NCBI RefSeq assembly: GCF_025655475.1
Contig: NZ_JAHTIK010000001.1
Span: forward strand, 5,781,325 to 5,844,389
Direction of reading: 5' to 3'
Source: Kitasatospora sp. DSM 101779
GTDB lineage: Bacteria; Actinomycetota; Actinomycetes; Streptomycetales; Streptomycetaceae
DNA: 63,065 nucleotides
Positions 8,517 through 17,215 of the stretch are shown one piece after another; position 1 is the stretch's first letter; each line of letters opens with the position of its first letter. The position numbers were made by a program, and so were the translations under genes. The notes below the pieces were generated by a model that was given only the letters and a program-made list of their open reading frames with translations, did no database searches and was not told the DNA's origin.

Positions 8517-9965
8517 TCACCAGATGGTGTGCAGGCCGGCCAGTAGGCTGCGGGCCTGGATGTTCAGGTAGTTGCTGTGTGCCAGCAGCAGGGTCATCTG
8601 ATTCGCTGTCATCCATCGGAATCCCGGGAGTTCCTCGAGTTCGAACTCCTCTCCGACCTCGATGATCTGATAGCGGTTCTCTGCGTGGTAGAAGCGACCC
8701 CCCTCCTCCGACTGCACCACGTCGTACCGGAGCTGTTCCGGCTCGGCCCCCAACACCAGGTCGAGGTAGGGCGGGCGTTGCTCCTCCGGGAGGCCGCGGA
8801 AGTTGCCCGGCAGGCACTGCACCGTCGGGCCGAGTTCTGCGACGTTGAGCACTCCCGCTTCCAGCCGGGCTCGGAGCAGGAGGTGCAGTACGCCGTCGAT
8901 CCGACGGACGATCATCGCGACCCGGCCGCACTCGACGGGCGCCAGGAGTGGCTGGGTCCAGCTGGAGACCTCCCGATTGGGGGCCTGGACATCGGCCGCG
9001 ATGATGGTGAAGTACTTGCCCGTCTCATGGCCGATCACGTCGGCGGACACATGCCAGTGTTCGACCTCCTGAAGAGGCACGCTGCGCTGGACGAGCGAGT
9101 GCCGGGTCTTGAGGTCGGTCAGCCAGCTCAGGATCTCGCCCGCGCTGTGCAGGGAGCCCTGGTCGGCCGACATCGACCGCACCAGGCCCTCCCGAAACGG
9201 GCCGGCCGAGCCCCATCGGGCGGGACCGTTGGGTGCATCGAACGGGATGCAGGACAGCACGGTCCGGGCGTCCATGTTGACGATGTTGTCCCGGGAGAGC
9301 AGTTGGTGGATCTGACCGAGACTCAGCCAGACGAAGTCCTCGTGCGGGGGAACCTCCTCGGTGACCTCGACGATCATGTTCCGGTTGCGCTTGCGCAGGA
9401 ACCAGGAGGCCTGCTCGGACTGCAGCGAGTCGACGAGTACTCGACCGCGTTCCGGGTCCCTGAAGTACTCGATGAAGGTGATCCCGCGTCCGCCGTGCAC
9501 ACCGGTGAAATTGCTGCGCGTGGCCTGGACCGTCGGCGAGAGCTGGATGGTGTTGAGATTCCCGGGTTCCATCTTCGCCTGCATCAGGCAGTGCAGCACA
9601 CCGTCGAACTCCTTGACGACGATTCCGAGGATGCCGATCTCCGGCTGATTGATGATCGGCTGCGCCCACGAGGGGTGATGTCCCCAGTTCGTCTCGACAC
9701 GGAGCCCCTCGACGGTGAAGAACCGGCCGCTGGTGTGGCCCAGGTTCCCGGTGTCCGGGTGGAACTGCCAGCCGCGCAGCTCCTTGAACGGTATGCGGTT
9801 GACTTCGAACCGGTTGCGAACCCGCTGCTCGGCGAACCAGCGGTGGAAGACGTCGTTCGAGGTCACCGTGGAATCCAGCAGGGACGCCGACCTCGTGAAA
9901 CGGCGGCCAGTGTCCGCGGACTCCCTGGCGGAGCGCTCCGTGCGCAGGGTCTTGGTGGGGCTCAT
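8517..9965 (-). CDS. NDP-hexose 2,3-dehydratase
   Basis: A 482-residue protein of the TylX3/EvaA/UrdS family, which removes the C2 hydroxyl of a 4-keto-6-deoxyhexose nucleotide and so opens the route to 2,6-dideoxysugars. The internal duplication typical of the family is visible: two halves, each with an FFTVEG- or YFTIIA-type strand, a W..P..QP segment, a DGVLHLL/DGVLHCL block and a closing LLxxSNYLN or LLSRDNIVN motif. It follows the FabG-like gene by 24 bp and shares promoter site A. It is separated by over 30 kb from the other sugar genes, the glycosyltransferase and the two ketoreductases. Confidence 0.93.
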   Translation of the reverse strand: MSPTKTLRTERSARESADTGRRFTRSASLLDSTVTSNDVFHRWFAEQRVRNRFEVNRIPFKELRGWQFHPDTGNLGHTSGRFFTVEGLRVETNWGHHPSWAQPIINQPEIGILGIVVKEFDGVLHCLMQAKMEPGNLNTIQLSPTVQATRSNFTGVHGGRGITFIEYFRDPERGRVLVDSLQSEQASWFLRKRNRNMIVEVTEEVPPHEDFVWLSLGQIHQLLSRDNIVNMDARTVLSCIPFDAPNGPARWGSAGPFREGLVRSMSADQGSLHSAGEILSWLTDLKTRHSLVQRSVPLQEVEHWHVSADVIGHETGKYFTIIAADVQAPNREVSSWTQPLLAPVECGRVAMIVRRIDGVLHLLLRARLEAGVLNVAELGPTVQCLPGNFRGLPEEQRPPYLDLVLGAEPEQLRYDVVQSEEGGRFYHAENRYQIIEVGEEFELEELPGFRWMTANQMTLLLAHSNYLNIQARSLLAGLHTIW

Positions 9966-9989
9966 ACCTGTACTCCTCGTGTAAGGACG

Positions 9990-10733
9990 TCAGATGGAAA
10001 GGCCGCCGTCGATCTGCAGCACCGAGCCGGTGACGTAGTCGGCCGTCACCAGGTACGAGACCGCGTCGGCCACCTCATCGGGCTGGCCCATCCGGCCCAG
10101 TGAGACGCCGGCCACGGCCTTGCTCCGCAATTTGTCGGAGATCCCGGCCACCATGTCGGTCTCGATGTAGCCGGGAGCCACCGCATTCACGCGGACCATG
10201 TACCGGCCGACCTCCTTCGAGAGGGCCTTCGTGAATCCAATGATTCCGGCCTTCGACGCGGAGTAGTTCGCCTGGGTCGAGTTTCCGTGCACGCCTGCCA
10301 CCGAAGAGATATTGACAATGCATCCGGACTTCCGCTTCAGCATTCCGAATACCGCGGCCCGGCAGACGTTGTATGTGCCGTTGAGATTGACATCGATGAC
10401 GTCCTGCCAGTCCTTGTCCGGCATCATCACCAGCGGCCCGTCGCGCACGATTCCGGCGGAAGTCACCACCACGTCGATCGGCCCGAGGGAGTTCTCGACG
10501 TCGAGTACCCATTCCCGTACCTGTGCCGCATCTGCTACATTTACCTGGCGGTGCGAAACCCGCCCGCCGAGTTCAGCCGCGACTTTTTCCAGGTCGCTGG
10601 CGGCCTCCGACCCGCGCTGATAGCAGAACGCCACATCGAACCCATCGTTGACCAATCGCAGTACCACGGCCCGGCCAATTCCGCGCGATCCTCCCGTCAC
10701 CAGGGCGATACGCCGAACGCTGTGGCTCATCAT
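9990..10733 (-). CDS. FabG-like 3-oxoacyl-ACP reductase (SDR)
   Basis: A 247-residue classical SDR with TGGSRGIG (NADPH binding), SAGIVRD, NISS and the catalytic YSASK. It resembles FabG more than the ActIII type, which is encoded separately at 31903. It could reduce beta-ketoacyl-ACP intermediates of the second KS system (44739-47422) or act on another intermediate. Two ATG codons are adjacent; GGGGAG is 4 nt from the first and 7 nt from the second (10730), so the second may be used. Its codons are visibly less GC-rich than those of its neighbours. It is first in the two-gene unit driven by site A. Confidence 0.82.
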   Translation of the reverse strand: MMSHSVRRIALVTGGSRGIGRAVVLRLVNDGFDVAFCYQRGSEAASDLEKVAAELGGRVSHRQVNVADAAQVREWVLDVENSLGPIDVVVTSAGIVRDGPLVMMPDKDWQDVIDVNLNGTYNVCRAAVFGMLKRKSGCIVNISSVAGVHGNSTQANYSASKAGIIGFTKALSKEVGRYMVRVNAVAPGYIETDMVAGISDKLRSKAVAGVSLGRMGQPDEVADAVSYLVTADYVTGSVLQIDGGLSI

Positions 10734-10791
10734 GCAGCTCCCCGCTGTCGTCGACCCAGTCGGGACTCATCCCACTGGACATTACGAAAAC

Positions 10792-10845
10792 AGCCTCGTA
10801 GGAGTTGCCGCAGAGCACAAGCAGCGGTTCTCTAATTTTTTACTA
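10792..10845 (-). promoter_or_regulatory. Cluster promoter/operator site A
   Basis: Read on the minus strand: distal TAG at 10845, proximal TAG 11 bp later at 10834, -35 TTGTGC at 10820-10815, 17-bp spacer, -10 GAGGCT at 10797-10792. It drives the FabG-like gene with a leader of about 50 nt. One of seven sites with identical spacing. Confidence 0.82.
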
Positions 10846-10958
10846 GGTTATGGCGGGCGGTCATCGCCTGAACAGCTGATGGCGCCATTGTCATCAGCTG
10901 TCGTGTCAGGAGATTCATTCACCGTTCGGGCGCGGCAACCGCGCGTGGGCGGACCGGC

Positions 10959-11660
10959 TCAGGCCGCCTCGCCCTCCGACGCCCTGTGGACGGCCAGTCG
11001 GAAACCGACCCCGCGCACAGTTTCGATGAGCATCGGCATCCCCAGCTTCTTGCGAAGTCCCGTCATGTGGACACCCAGCGTCCGTGTGTCTCCGGCGCCG
11101 TCGTGCCCCCAGACCTCGCTCATGATCTGCTCGCGCGTGCACACCCGGCCCGGATTCGTCGCCAACAGCGCCAGGACGTCGAATTCCTTACGCGTCAGCA
11201 TGACCTCGCGGCCGCTTCTCAGCACCATCCGGCGGTTCATGTCGATGCGGATCGGGCCGAACTCGTGGATCTCGTCCTCCGGCTCGGCCGGGAGCCCCCA
11301 GGAATTTCGGGCGCGTCGGTTGACCGCCTCTATCCGGGCAGCCAACTTGCGCAGGCTGCAGGGCCGCACGACGTAGTCGTCGGCTCCCAGCTTGAAGCTC
11401 AGCACCTGGTCGAACTCGTCGTCCTGCAGGCCCATGACAATGACTGGCACATGAGAAGTGGCCCGAAGGGCCCGGCACGCCTCAAACCCGTCGACATCCG
11501 AGAGGGTGAGGTCGAGCAGCACTGCATCGACGTTCCTGCTCTTTTCAAGTGCCGGACGGATGTCGCTTTCTTGTTGAACCTGGAACCCCTTGCTCCCCAG
11601 CCCCTCCGCCAGCTCCTCGGCGAAATCAAGATCATCGGCAACAATCAGCACCTGCGTCAT
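10959..11660 (-). CDS. Orphan OmpR-family regulator, JadR1-like atypical receiver
   Basis: A 233-residue protein with an N-terminal receiver domain (about 1-120) and a C-terminal winged-helix DNA-binding domain (about 135-225, with LTRKEFDVLALL and RTLGVHMTGLRKKLG). The start is the ATG giving MTQVLIVADD. The acidic pocket D9/D10 and phospho-acceptor D50 are present. The conserved Thr/Ser is Gly77 and the conserved Lys is Arg99 (VRPCS instead of VKPFS), so normal phospho-switching is doubtful. JadR1-type regulators of angucycline clusters are known to work this way and sense product instead. No histidine kinase is nearby. It is the best candidate to bind the seven TAG-repeat promoters. Confidence 0.88.
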   Translation of the reverse strand: MTQVLIVADDLDFAEELAEGLGSKGFQVQQESDIRPALEKSRNVDAVLLDLTLSDVDGFEACRALRATSHVPVIVMGLQDDEFDQVLSFKLGADDYVVRPCSLRKLAARIEAVNRRARNSWGLPAEPEDEIHEFGPIRIDMNRRMVLRSGREVMLTRKEFDVLALLATNPGRVCTREQIMSEVWGHDGAGDTRTLGVHMTGLRKKLGMPMLIETVRGVGFRLAVHRASEGEAA

Positions 11661-11694
11661 TATCCCCCGCTTTCTGGTTGCGCCGCTGCTCCGT

Positions 11695-11723
11695 CCTATA
11701 ACGACCGAACGCTCCGTCGTCAA
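11695..11723 (-). promoter_or_regulatory. Consensus-like promoter P1 of the regulator gene
   Basis: Minus strand: -35 TTGACG (11723-11718), 17-bp spacer, -10 TATAGG (11700-11695), about 35 nt before the ATG. It fits a housekeeping sigma factor and lacks the TAG repeats of the cluster promoters. Confidence 0.65.
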
Positions 11724-11748
11724 TCGGCCAGAAGCACCAGTTTTGCCC

Positions 11749-11776
11749 AGTTTACAGCGGATCTTTTGGGTGTCAA
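11749..11776 (-). promoter_or_regulatory. Consensus-like promoter P2 of the regulator gene
   Basis: Minus strand: -35 TTGACA (11776-11771), 16-bp spacer, -10 TAAACT (11754-11749). With P1 it gives tandem housekeeping-type promoters for the putative pathway activator. Confidence 0.6.
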
Positions 11777-11830
11777 CATCATTTGATCTTGAACGAACAT
11801 CAGGTATGGCCGATAATCGCCCAACCGGCG

Positions 11831-12589
11831 CTACTGCGGTCCTCCGTCCACGTAGATGGTCTGGCCCGTCAGGTACGCCGCGTCCGCACCGGCCAGGAAC
11901 GCCACCACGCCGGCGATGTCGGACGGCGAACCGACCCTGCGCAGGGGCACCCTCGATGCCACCTGCTCCCGCAACCGCACCGGGTCGGTGCCCAGCCGGC
12001 GGGCCGTGTCGTCGGTCATCGCGGTGGCGATGAACCCGGGGGCCACCGCGTTGACCGTGATCCCGTACGGACCGAGCTCGACCGCCAGGGTGCGGGTGAG
12101 TCCCTGCACGGCGGCCTTGGCGGTCGCATAGTTGGCCTGACCCGGGTTGCCCCGTGCCGCGACGGAACTCAGGTTGACGATCCGCCCCGAGCCCTGTCGC
12201 ACCATGTGCCGCAGCGCTGCGCGGGCCGTCCGGAGGGCGCCGTGCAGATGCACGTCGATGACGGTGTCCCAGTCCTCGTCGCTCATCATGAAGAACAGGT
12301 TGTCCCGGGTGACCCCGGCGTTGTTGACCAGGACGTCCAGGCGGCCGAACTCCTCGACCGTGCGGTCGATCGCGGCCTCCACCTGGCCGGTGTCCTCGAC
12401 GTCGCAACCGATGCCGACGCACCGGCCGCCGGCCGCGCGGATCGACGAGACGGTGGCGGCGGTGTCCGCCTCGATCCGTTCGACGACGGCGACGGCGGCA
12501 CCCTCCAGGGCGAGGCGCTCGGCCGTGGCCGCGCCGATGCCCCGTCCTGCTCCGGTGACGACGGCGACAGTGTCGGCGGCGAGGCCCAT
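11831..12589 (-). CDS. SDR oxidoreductase, NovJ-like (catalytic partner)
   Basis: A 252-residue classical SDR with intact TGAGRGIG cofactor site, NNAGVTRD, NLSS and catalytic YATAK. In novobiocin-type pathways NovJ and NovK form a heterotetramer that oxidises beta-hydroxy-tyrosine on the carrier protein to the beta-keto form, before aminocoumarin ring closure. This gene keeps the active site, while the SDR at 18819 in the same operon has lost it, the same division of labour. It is the last gene of the site B operon, after MbtH, P450, NRPS and ligase. A FabG role is possible on sequence alone; context favours the aminocoumarin step. Confidence 0.78.
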   Translation of the reverse strand: MGLAADTVAVVTGAGRGIGAATAERLALEGAAVAVVERIEADTAATVSSIRAAGGRCVGIGCDVEDTGQVEAAIDRTVEEFGRLDVLVNNAGVTRDNLFFMMSDEDWDTVIDVHLHGALRTARAALRHMVRQGSGRIVNLSSVAARGNPGQANYATAKAAVQGLTRTLAVELGPYGITVNAVAPGFIATAMTDDTARRLGTDPVRLREQVASRVPLRRVGSPSDIAGVVAFLAGADAAYLTGQTIYVDGGPQ

Positions 12590-12704
12590 GTGCGCTCCTT
12601 CCTCTGCGTGGCTGTCGGCGGTTGTCGGTCCTGCAGGTGCGGATCGAGCCGTGATCCCGCCGGACGCCGGCTGGATCCGGACGCTGCCCGGACCGGTGGC
12701 CTTC

Positions 12705-12905
12705 CTACGGGCGGAGCAGACTCTTCGGGCGCAGATCGGTCCATGCGGATTCGATGTGCGCGAGGCATGCCGAGCGATTGTCCGGCCCCAGTACGATCCG
12801 CCACCCGGTCGGAACGTCCACGAACTCGGGCCACAGCGAGTACTGCTCCTCTTCGTTCCGCAGCACCAGATAGGCGCCGTGTTCATCGTCGAACGGGTTG
12901 GCCAT
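12705..12905 (-). CDS. MbtH-like protein
   Basis: A 66-residue protein with the family pattern NPFDD at the N-terminus, NEEEQYSLWPEF, then VPTGW and CLAHIESAWTDLRP. MbtH proteins bind and activate adenylation domains; the partner is almost certainly the NRPS at 14200. It lies 36 bp downstream of the P450 and 115 bp upstream of the NovJ-like SDR in the same operon. Confidence 0.95.
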   Translation of the reverse strand: MANPFDDEHGAYLVLRNEEEQYSLWPEFVDVPTGWRIVLGPDNRSACLAHIESAWTDLRPKSLLRP

Positions 12906-12941
12906 GGCCTGTACCTTTCCACGGGTGTTGTTGAGCGACCG

Positions 12942-14195
12942 TCAGACCGGCTGCGGCGTGTGGCCGTCATCGGCCTTGAGGGAGACCGGCAACGAACTCA
13001 TCCCCTGCAGGACGCTCGAGTAGATCCACTTTTCGGGCGCCGTCTGTTCGAAATCGGAGATGGTGCGGCGCAGTCCGTCCAGTACCGCCTCGACCTCCAT
13101 GCGAGCGAGGAAGTGACCGAGGCAGTAGTGCGAGCCGGTGGCGAAGGTCAGGTGCTTGTTGGGGGTGCGGTTCAGATCGAACCTGTCCGGGTCGGGAAAG
13201 GTTCGCTCGTCCCGGTTGGCGGAGGCGAACCAGACACTGACGATCTCGCCGGCCTTGATGAGCTGATCGCCGTTCACCACGGTGTCCGCGGTGGCGTAGC
13301 GGCCGCCGTGCAGAGGCGGCACCGTCCACCGCAAGACCTCTTCCGTGGCGGTCTTCAGATCCGCCTCTCCCCGCTTGAGCGCCTGCCACTGGTCCCGGTG
13401 CTCCATCAGTGCGAGCAGTCCGCCGGTGATCGCATGGCGGCCGGTCTCGTCACCTCCGATGATCAGCCCGTAGCAGTTGGCCATGAGTTCGGCAGCGTTG
13501 AGCGGCCGGCCATCGATCGTGCTGTTGGCCAGCAGGCTCACCACGTCCGTCTCGTCGCTGCCCCGGCGAGTTTCCGCCAAGTCGGCGAAGTACAGGAGGA
13601 TCTCGTTCTTGGCCACCGCGCCCTCCTCGGCCGGAGCGTCGGCGTAGTCCGAACTCAGCACGTGGCCGGTCAGGTTGAGCAGGTACCTGCGGTCCGCTTC
13701 CGGAACGGCGAGCAGGTCGCAGATCGCCGCGAGCGGGACGTTGCCCGACACGTCGGTCGCGAAGTCGCAGTTCCCGCCGGCCGCCGCATCGGCCAGGAGC
13801 CGGTCGACCGTCCTCGTCAGGGTGTCCTTGATCTTCATCAGCATCCGCGGCGAGAACGCCCTCGTCAGGATGGCGCGCATCTGCGTGTGCCGGACGCCGT
13901 CGGTCACCGCCAGCATCGTACGGGCGGCAGAGTCGCCGCCGGTGACCAGCATCGGCAGGACGTTGCCCTGCTCGGCGGTGAAGTTCTCCCGGTCCTTGTA
14001 CACGGCGGTGGCGTCGGCGTGGCGCGTGACCACCCAGAAGCCGGGCTGCGAACCACGCGGGGGCTGCCAGTAGAACGGACGCTCCTCCCTCAGGTGGCGC
14101 CACACCTCACTGAGATCGTTCTCCGCGTGCAGCCTGGGGTCTGCCAGATCGATGTTCTCGAGCTCGTGCGGCGGGACTACCGGTTGTGCGGTCAT
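12942..14195 (-). CDS. Cytochrome P450, carrier-protein amino acid beta-hydroxylase type
   Basis: A 417-residue P450. The haem ligand lies in FATGSHYCLG near residue 355, the ExxR motif in EEVLRW, and the I-helix reads IIGGDETGRH. The GGDET form in place of AGxDT is typical of NovI, NikQ and P450sky enzymes, which hydroxylate the beta-carbon of an amino acid bound to a peptidyl carrier protein. Its position beside a stand-alone A-PCP-type NRPS and MbtH matches that role: beta-hydroxylation of an aromatic aminoacyl-PCP as the first step toward a 3-aminocoumarin. Start ATG; 4 bp separate it from the NRPS stop. Confidence 0.88.
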   Translation of the reverse strand: MTAQPVVPPHELENIDLADPRLHAENDLSEVWRHLREERPFYWQPPRGSQPGFWVVTRHADATAVYKDRENFTAEQGNVLPMLVTGGDSAARTMLAVTDGVRHTQMRAILTRAFSPRMLMKIKDTLTRTVDRLLADAAAGGNCDFATDVSGNVPLAAICDLLAVPEADRRYLLNLTGHVLSSDYADAPAEEGAVAKNEILLYFADLAETRRGSDETDVVSLLANSTIDGRPLNAAELMANCYGLIIGGDETGRHAITGGLLALMEHRDQWQALKRGEADLKTATEEVLRWTVPPLHGGRYATADTVVNGDQLIKAGEIVSVWFASANRDERTFPDPDRFDLNRTPNKHLTFATGSHYCLGHFLARMEVEAVLDGLRRTISDFEQTAPEKWIYSSVLQGMSSLPVSLKADDGHTPQPV

Positions 14196-14199
14196 CGTC

Positions 14200-17199
14200 T
14201 TACCTTCCGTTTCCGTCCGTCGGAGCTGCCGCGCGTGCCGGTGCCCGGTCGACACTGACCGCCACCGCGGCAAGCGCTTCGACGGTCGGGTTCATGACGA
14301 GGTCCTTCGGCGAGATCGCCAGACCGGCCTTCCGGGCCTTCTGGATCACGGCGATGGCCACCATGCTGGTGCCGCCGAGCTCGAAGAAGTTCCTGTCGAC
14401 ATCCACCGGGGGCACACCGAGCACCTCGCCGAAGATCTCGCTCAGCGCCTTCTCCTGCGGGGAGGCGGGAGCCCGCCCGGTCGATCCGGGCTCGACGGCC
14501 GGCGCCGGCAGTGCCCGACGGTCGAGCTTGCCGCTCGGGGTCAGCGGAAGCGAGTCGATCAGGACGTAGGCGCCCGGAACCATGAAGTCGGGCAGGAAAC
14601 GTCCGGCGTGCCGGCGAAGCTCCGCCGTGGTCGGCGCGGCACCGGCGGGGATCAGATAGGCCACGATCTGCCGTGCGCCGGCCCGGTCCTCACGGATCAC
14701 AGCGACGGCCCGGTCGACTGCGGGGTGCGCGGCGAGGGCGGCCTCCACCTCCCCGAGTTCGATCCGGAACCCGCGCAGTTTCACCTGCTCGTCAGCGCGG
14801 CCGAGGAAGTCGAGGGCCCCGTCCGGCCGCCAGGAGACCACGTCACCCGTCCGGTACATGCGGGAGCCGTCCGCGGCGAACGGGTTGGCGACAAAACGCT
14901 CAGCGGTCAGTGCCGGTCGCCCGAGGTAGCCGCGCGCGAGTCCGGCACCGGCGACGTAGAGCTCGCCGGGCACACCCGAAGGCACCGGGCGCAGCGCCTG
15001 GTCGAGCACGTAGCACGCTGCGCCGGCGATGGGCCCGCCGATCGGCGGCGTCGCGGCGGCCGACAGCGGCTCGCTCATCGTGGCACACACGGTCGCCTCG
15101 GTCGGGCCGTAGGCATTGATCACTCGACGGCCGGTCGCCCAGCGCCCGATGAGGTCGGCGGAGGCGGCTTCGCCGGCGAGCACGAGGGACCGCAGCTCCG
15201 GCAGGGTCTCGGGGGACACGCTGGCCGCGGCCACGGGCGGAAGGACCGCGTGGGTGATCCGTCGGCCGATGAGGACGTCCGACAAGGTGTCGCCGACCAG
15301 AACGGCGGCAGGCGGGATGACCAGCGTGGCCCCGGCGTCGACGGTGGCGAGGAGTTCCGTCAGGAAGGCGTCGAAGCTCGGGGACGCGAACTGCAGGATC
15401 CTGCTCTCCGGACCGACGTTCATCCGCTCGACCTTGGCCGCCGCGAGGTTGGCGAGACCGGCGTGGGTGACCGCGACACCCTTCGGCTTCCCGGTGGATC
15501 CGGAGGTGTAGATCACGTAGGCGAGTCCTGCGGTCGACGGCGGACCCCCGCCGTCGCGATCACCGAGGTTCTCGTCGGACAGTCGGTCGGTCTCGGCCAC
15601 GACGACGGCATCGTCCAGCACGATGTGCCGAGGCCCCTGCGGCAGCCCGACCGCTGCCGCCCGGGTGGTGCACAGCAGGACGGGGCCGGCGTCGGCCACC
15701 ATGTAGGCGACGCGATCAGCGGGGTAGCCGGGGTCGATCGGCAGGAAGCCCGCGCCCGTCTTGGCCACCGCCAGGATCGCGACCACCATCTCGATCGAGC
15801 GCGGAAGGGCCAGGGCCACCAGCTGCTCCGGTCCGGCACCCCGGTCGGCAAGGAAGCGCGCCAGCCTGTTGGCACGACGGTTCAGCTCGTCGTACGAGAG
15901 GGTCTCGTCGCCGGAGACCAGCACGGTGCTTCCCGGGCTGCGCCCGACCCTGCGCTCCACCAGGTCCGCCAGGGTGACGGCAGGCACGGTCCGATCGGTG
16001 TTGTCGGAGGCGAGCAGGATCCTGTGGCGCTCGTCGCCGTCGAGCATCTGCACCCGGCCGACGGGCTGTTCGGGCTCGTCGGCGATCGCCTCGAAGATCC
16101 GGCACAGGACGTCCAGCACCCGTTCGGCTTCGGCGCGTGCGAACAGATCCGGGCGGAAGTCCAGTACCAGCCGCAGCCCGTCATCGGTGCGACGGACGAC
16201 GAGGGCGACGGCGGCGCCGAAGTCCTCGTGCTGCTCCGCCGCGACGATGCGCAGCTCAGGGAGGGCGCCGAGGTACCGGGCCGGGTCGGGATCCCCGTCC
16301 TCGAGCACCGCGACCGTGTCGAAGAGCCGCTGCCGGCCGGCGAGGGCATCGATCTCCGCCGCGCGGAGGGGCGCGTGTTCGGCGATGCGCGCCTGCTCCT
16401 GCTCCACCCGGGACAGCACCTCGACGAGCGGCTCGCCCGCGGACCACCGCACCACCACCGGCAGGACGTCGCAGAAGCCACCCACCATCGACTCGGTGCC
16501 GGGAAACCTCGAAGGCTCCGCGTGGATGCCACCGAAGACGACCTCGCGACGGTTGGTCAGCCAGCCCAGCAGCAGTCCCCACGCACCCTGGACCACCGCG
16601 GTGAGCGACAACTGGTGGTCACGCGCCCGGGTGATCACCCGGGCTCCGGCCCCGGCCGGGAGTTCTCGGACGACTCGCTCCGGAGGCGACGGCCTCCCGG
16701 CGGGGACCGCCGGAGCCACCAGGGTGGGTTCGTCCGCTTCGGCGAGCCACTCGCGCCAGGTCCGTTCGGCAGCGGCACGGTCCCGCTCGGCCAGCCATGC
16801 GTCGTAGTCGTCGGTGGACGTCGGCACGGCCAGGTCGGCCACCTCGAGGGGCTTGACGTACCAGTCGAGGAGTTCGCCGAGGAGCATGCGATGGGATCGG
16901 GCATCGAGCACCGCGCGATCACTGGTCAGACGGAGCCGGTGGGTGGTGGCTCCCAGCCGTACCAACGTCAGGCGGAGCGGGACTCCGGGGGCCACGCCCT
17001 CTTCCGACTCGATCCGGTCCAGCTCGGCCCGGCGGCGTACCGCGTCGAACTCGCTCAGGTCGACGGCGCGCCAGGACAGACCCGCGACCGAGACCGGGTG
17101 ACGCTTCGCCAGCACGGCAGCGGCGACGGCGAGCGCGGCCTCGTCGACGGAGCCCTCGATGTCGAGGGACGACACCACACTGCCGGGAACCATGGCCAT
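14200..17199 (-). CDS. NRPS, inactive C domain - A - PCP
   Basis: A 999-residue protein from the ATG with a good GGAG site 6 nt upstream; an earlier ATG at 17214 is possible. Residues 1-385 are condensation-like, but the HHxxxDG motif is replaced (D94, R95 ... D99, A100), so condensation is unlikely. Residues about 395-890 form an adenylation domain (YTSGSTGKPKG, NAYGPTE, YRTGD, GRADEQVKLRGFRIE). My reading of the ten specificity residues, DATVVAAVCK, resembles aromatic (Phe/Tyr) codes. Residues about 915-985 are a PCP with the attachment Ser in LGGTSM. NovH is only A-PCP, so the C-like domain is extra. It probably loads tyrosine for the P450. Confidence 0.9.
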   Translation of the reverse strand: MAMVPGSVVSSLDIEGSVDEAALAVAAAVLAKRHPVSVAGLSWRAVDLSEFDAVRRRAELDRIESEEGVAPGVPLRLTLVRLGATTHRLRLTSDRAVLDARSHRMLLGELLDWYVKPLEVADLAVPTSTDDYDAWLAERDRAAAERTWREWLAEADEPTLVAPAVPAGRPSPPERVVRELPAGAGARVITRARDHQLSLTAVVQGAWGLLLGWLTNRREVVFGGIHAEPSRFPGTESMVGGFCDVLPVVVRWSAGEPLVEVLSRVEQEQARIAEHAPLRAAEIDALAGRQRLFDTVAVLEDGDPDPARYLGALPELRIVAAEQHEDFGAAVALVVRRTDDGLRLVLDFRPDLFARAEAERVLDVLCRIFEAIADEPEQPVGRVQMLDGDERHRILLASDNTDRTVPAVTLADLVERRVGRSPGSTVLVSGDETLSYDELNRRANRLARFLADRGAGPEQLVALALPRSIEMVVAILAVAKTGAGFLPIDPGYPADRVAYMVADAGPVLLCTTRAAAVGLPQGPRHIVLDDAVVVAETDRLSDENLGDRDGGGPPSTAGLAYVIYTSGSTGKPKGVAVTHAGLANLAAAKVERMNVGPESRILQFASPSFDAFLTELLATVDAGATLVIPPAAVLVGDTLSDVLIGRRITHAVLPPVAAASVSPETLPELRSLVLAGEAASADLIGRWATGRRVINAYGPTEATVCATMSEPLSAAATPPIGGPIAGAACYVLDQALRPVPSGVPGELYVAGAGLARGYLGRPALTAERFVANPFAADGSRMYRTGDVVSWRPDGALDFLGRADEQVKLRGFRIELGEVEAALAAHPAVDRAVAVIREDRAGARQIVAYLIPAGAAPTTAELRRHAGRFLPDFMVPGAYVLIDSLPLTPSGKLDRRALPAPAVEPGSTGRAPASPQEKALSEIFGEVLGVPPVDVDRNFFELGGTSMVAIAVIQKARKAGLAISPKDLVMNPTVEALAAVAVSVDRAPARAAAPTDGNGR

Positions 17200-17215
17200 G
17201 TTGTTCTCCGTCATC

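Noticed and set aside
7899..8546. Open frames across rnpB and the boundary region
   Set aside because: They overlap the structured rnpB RNA and its terminator and have no protein character.
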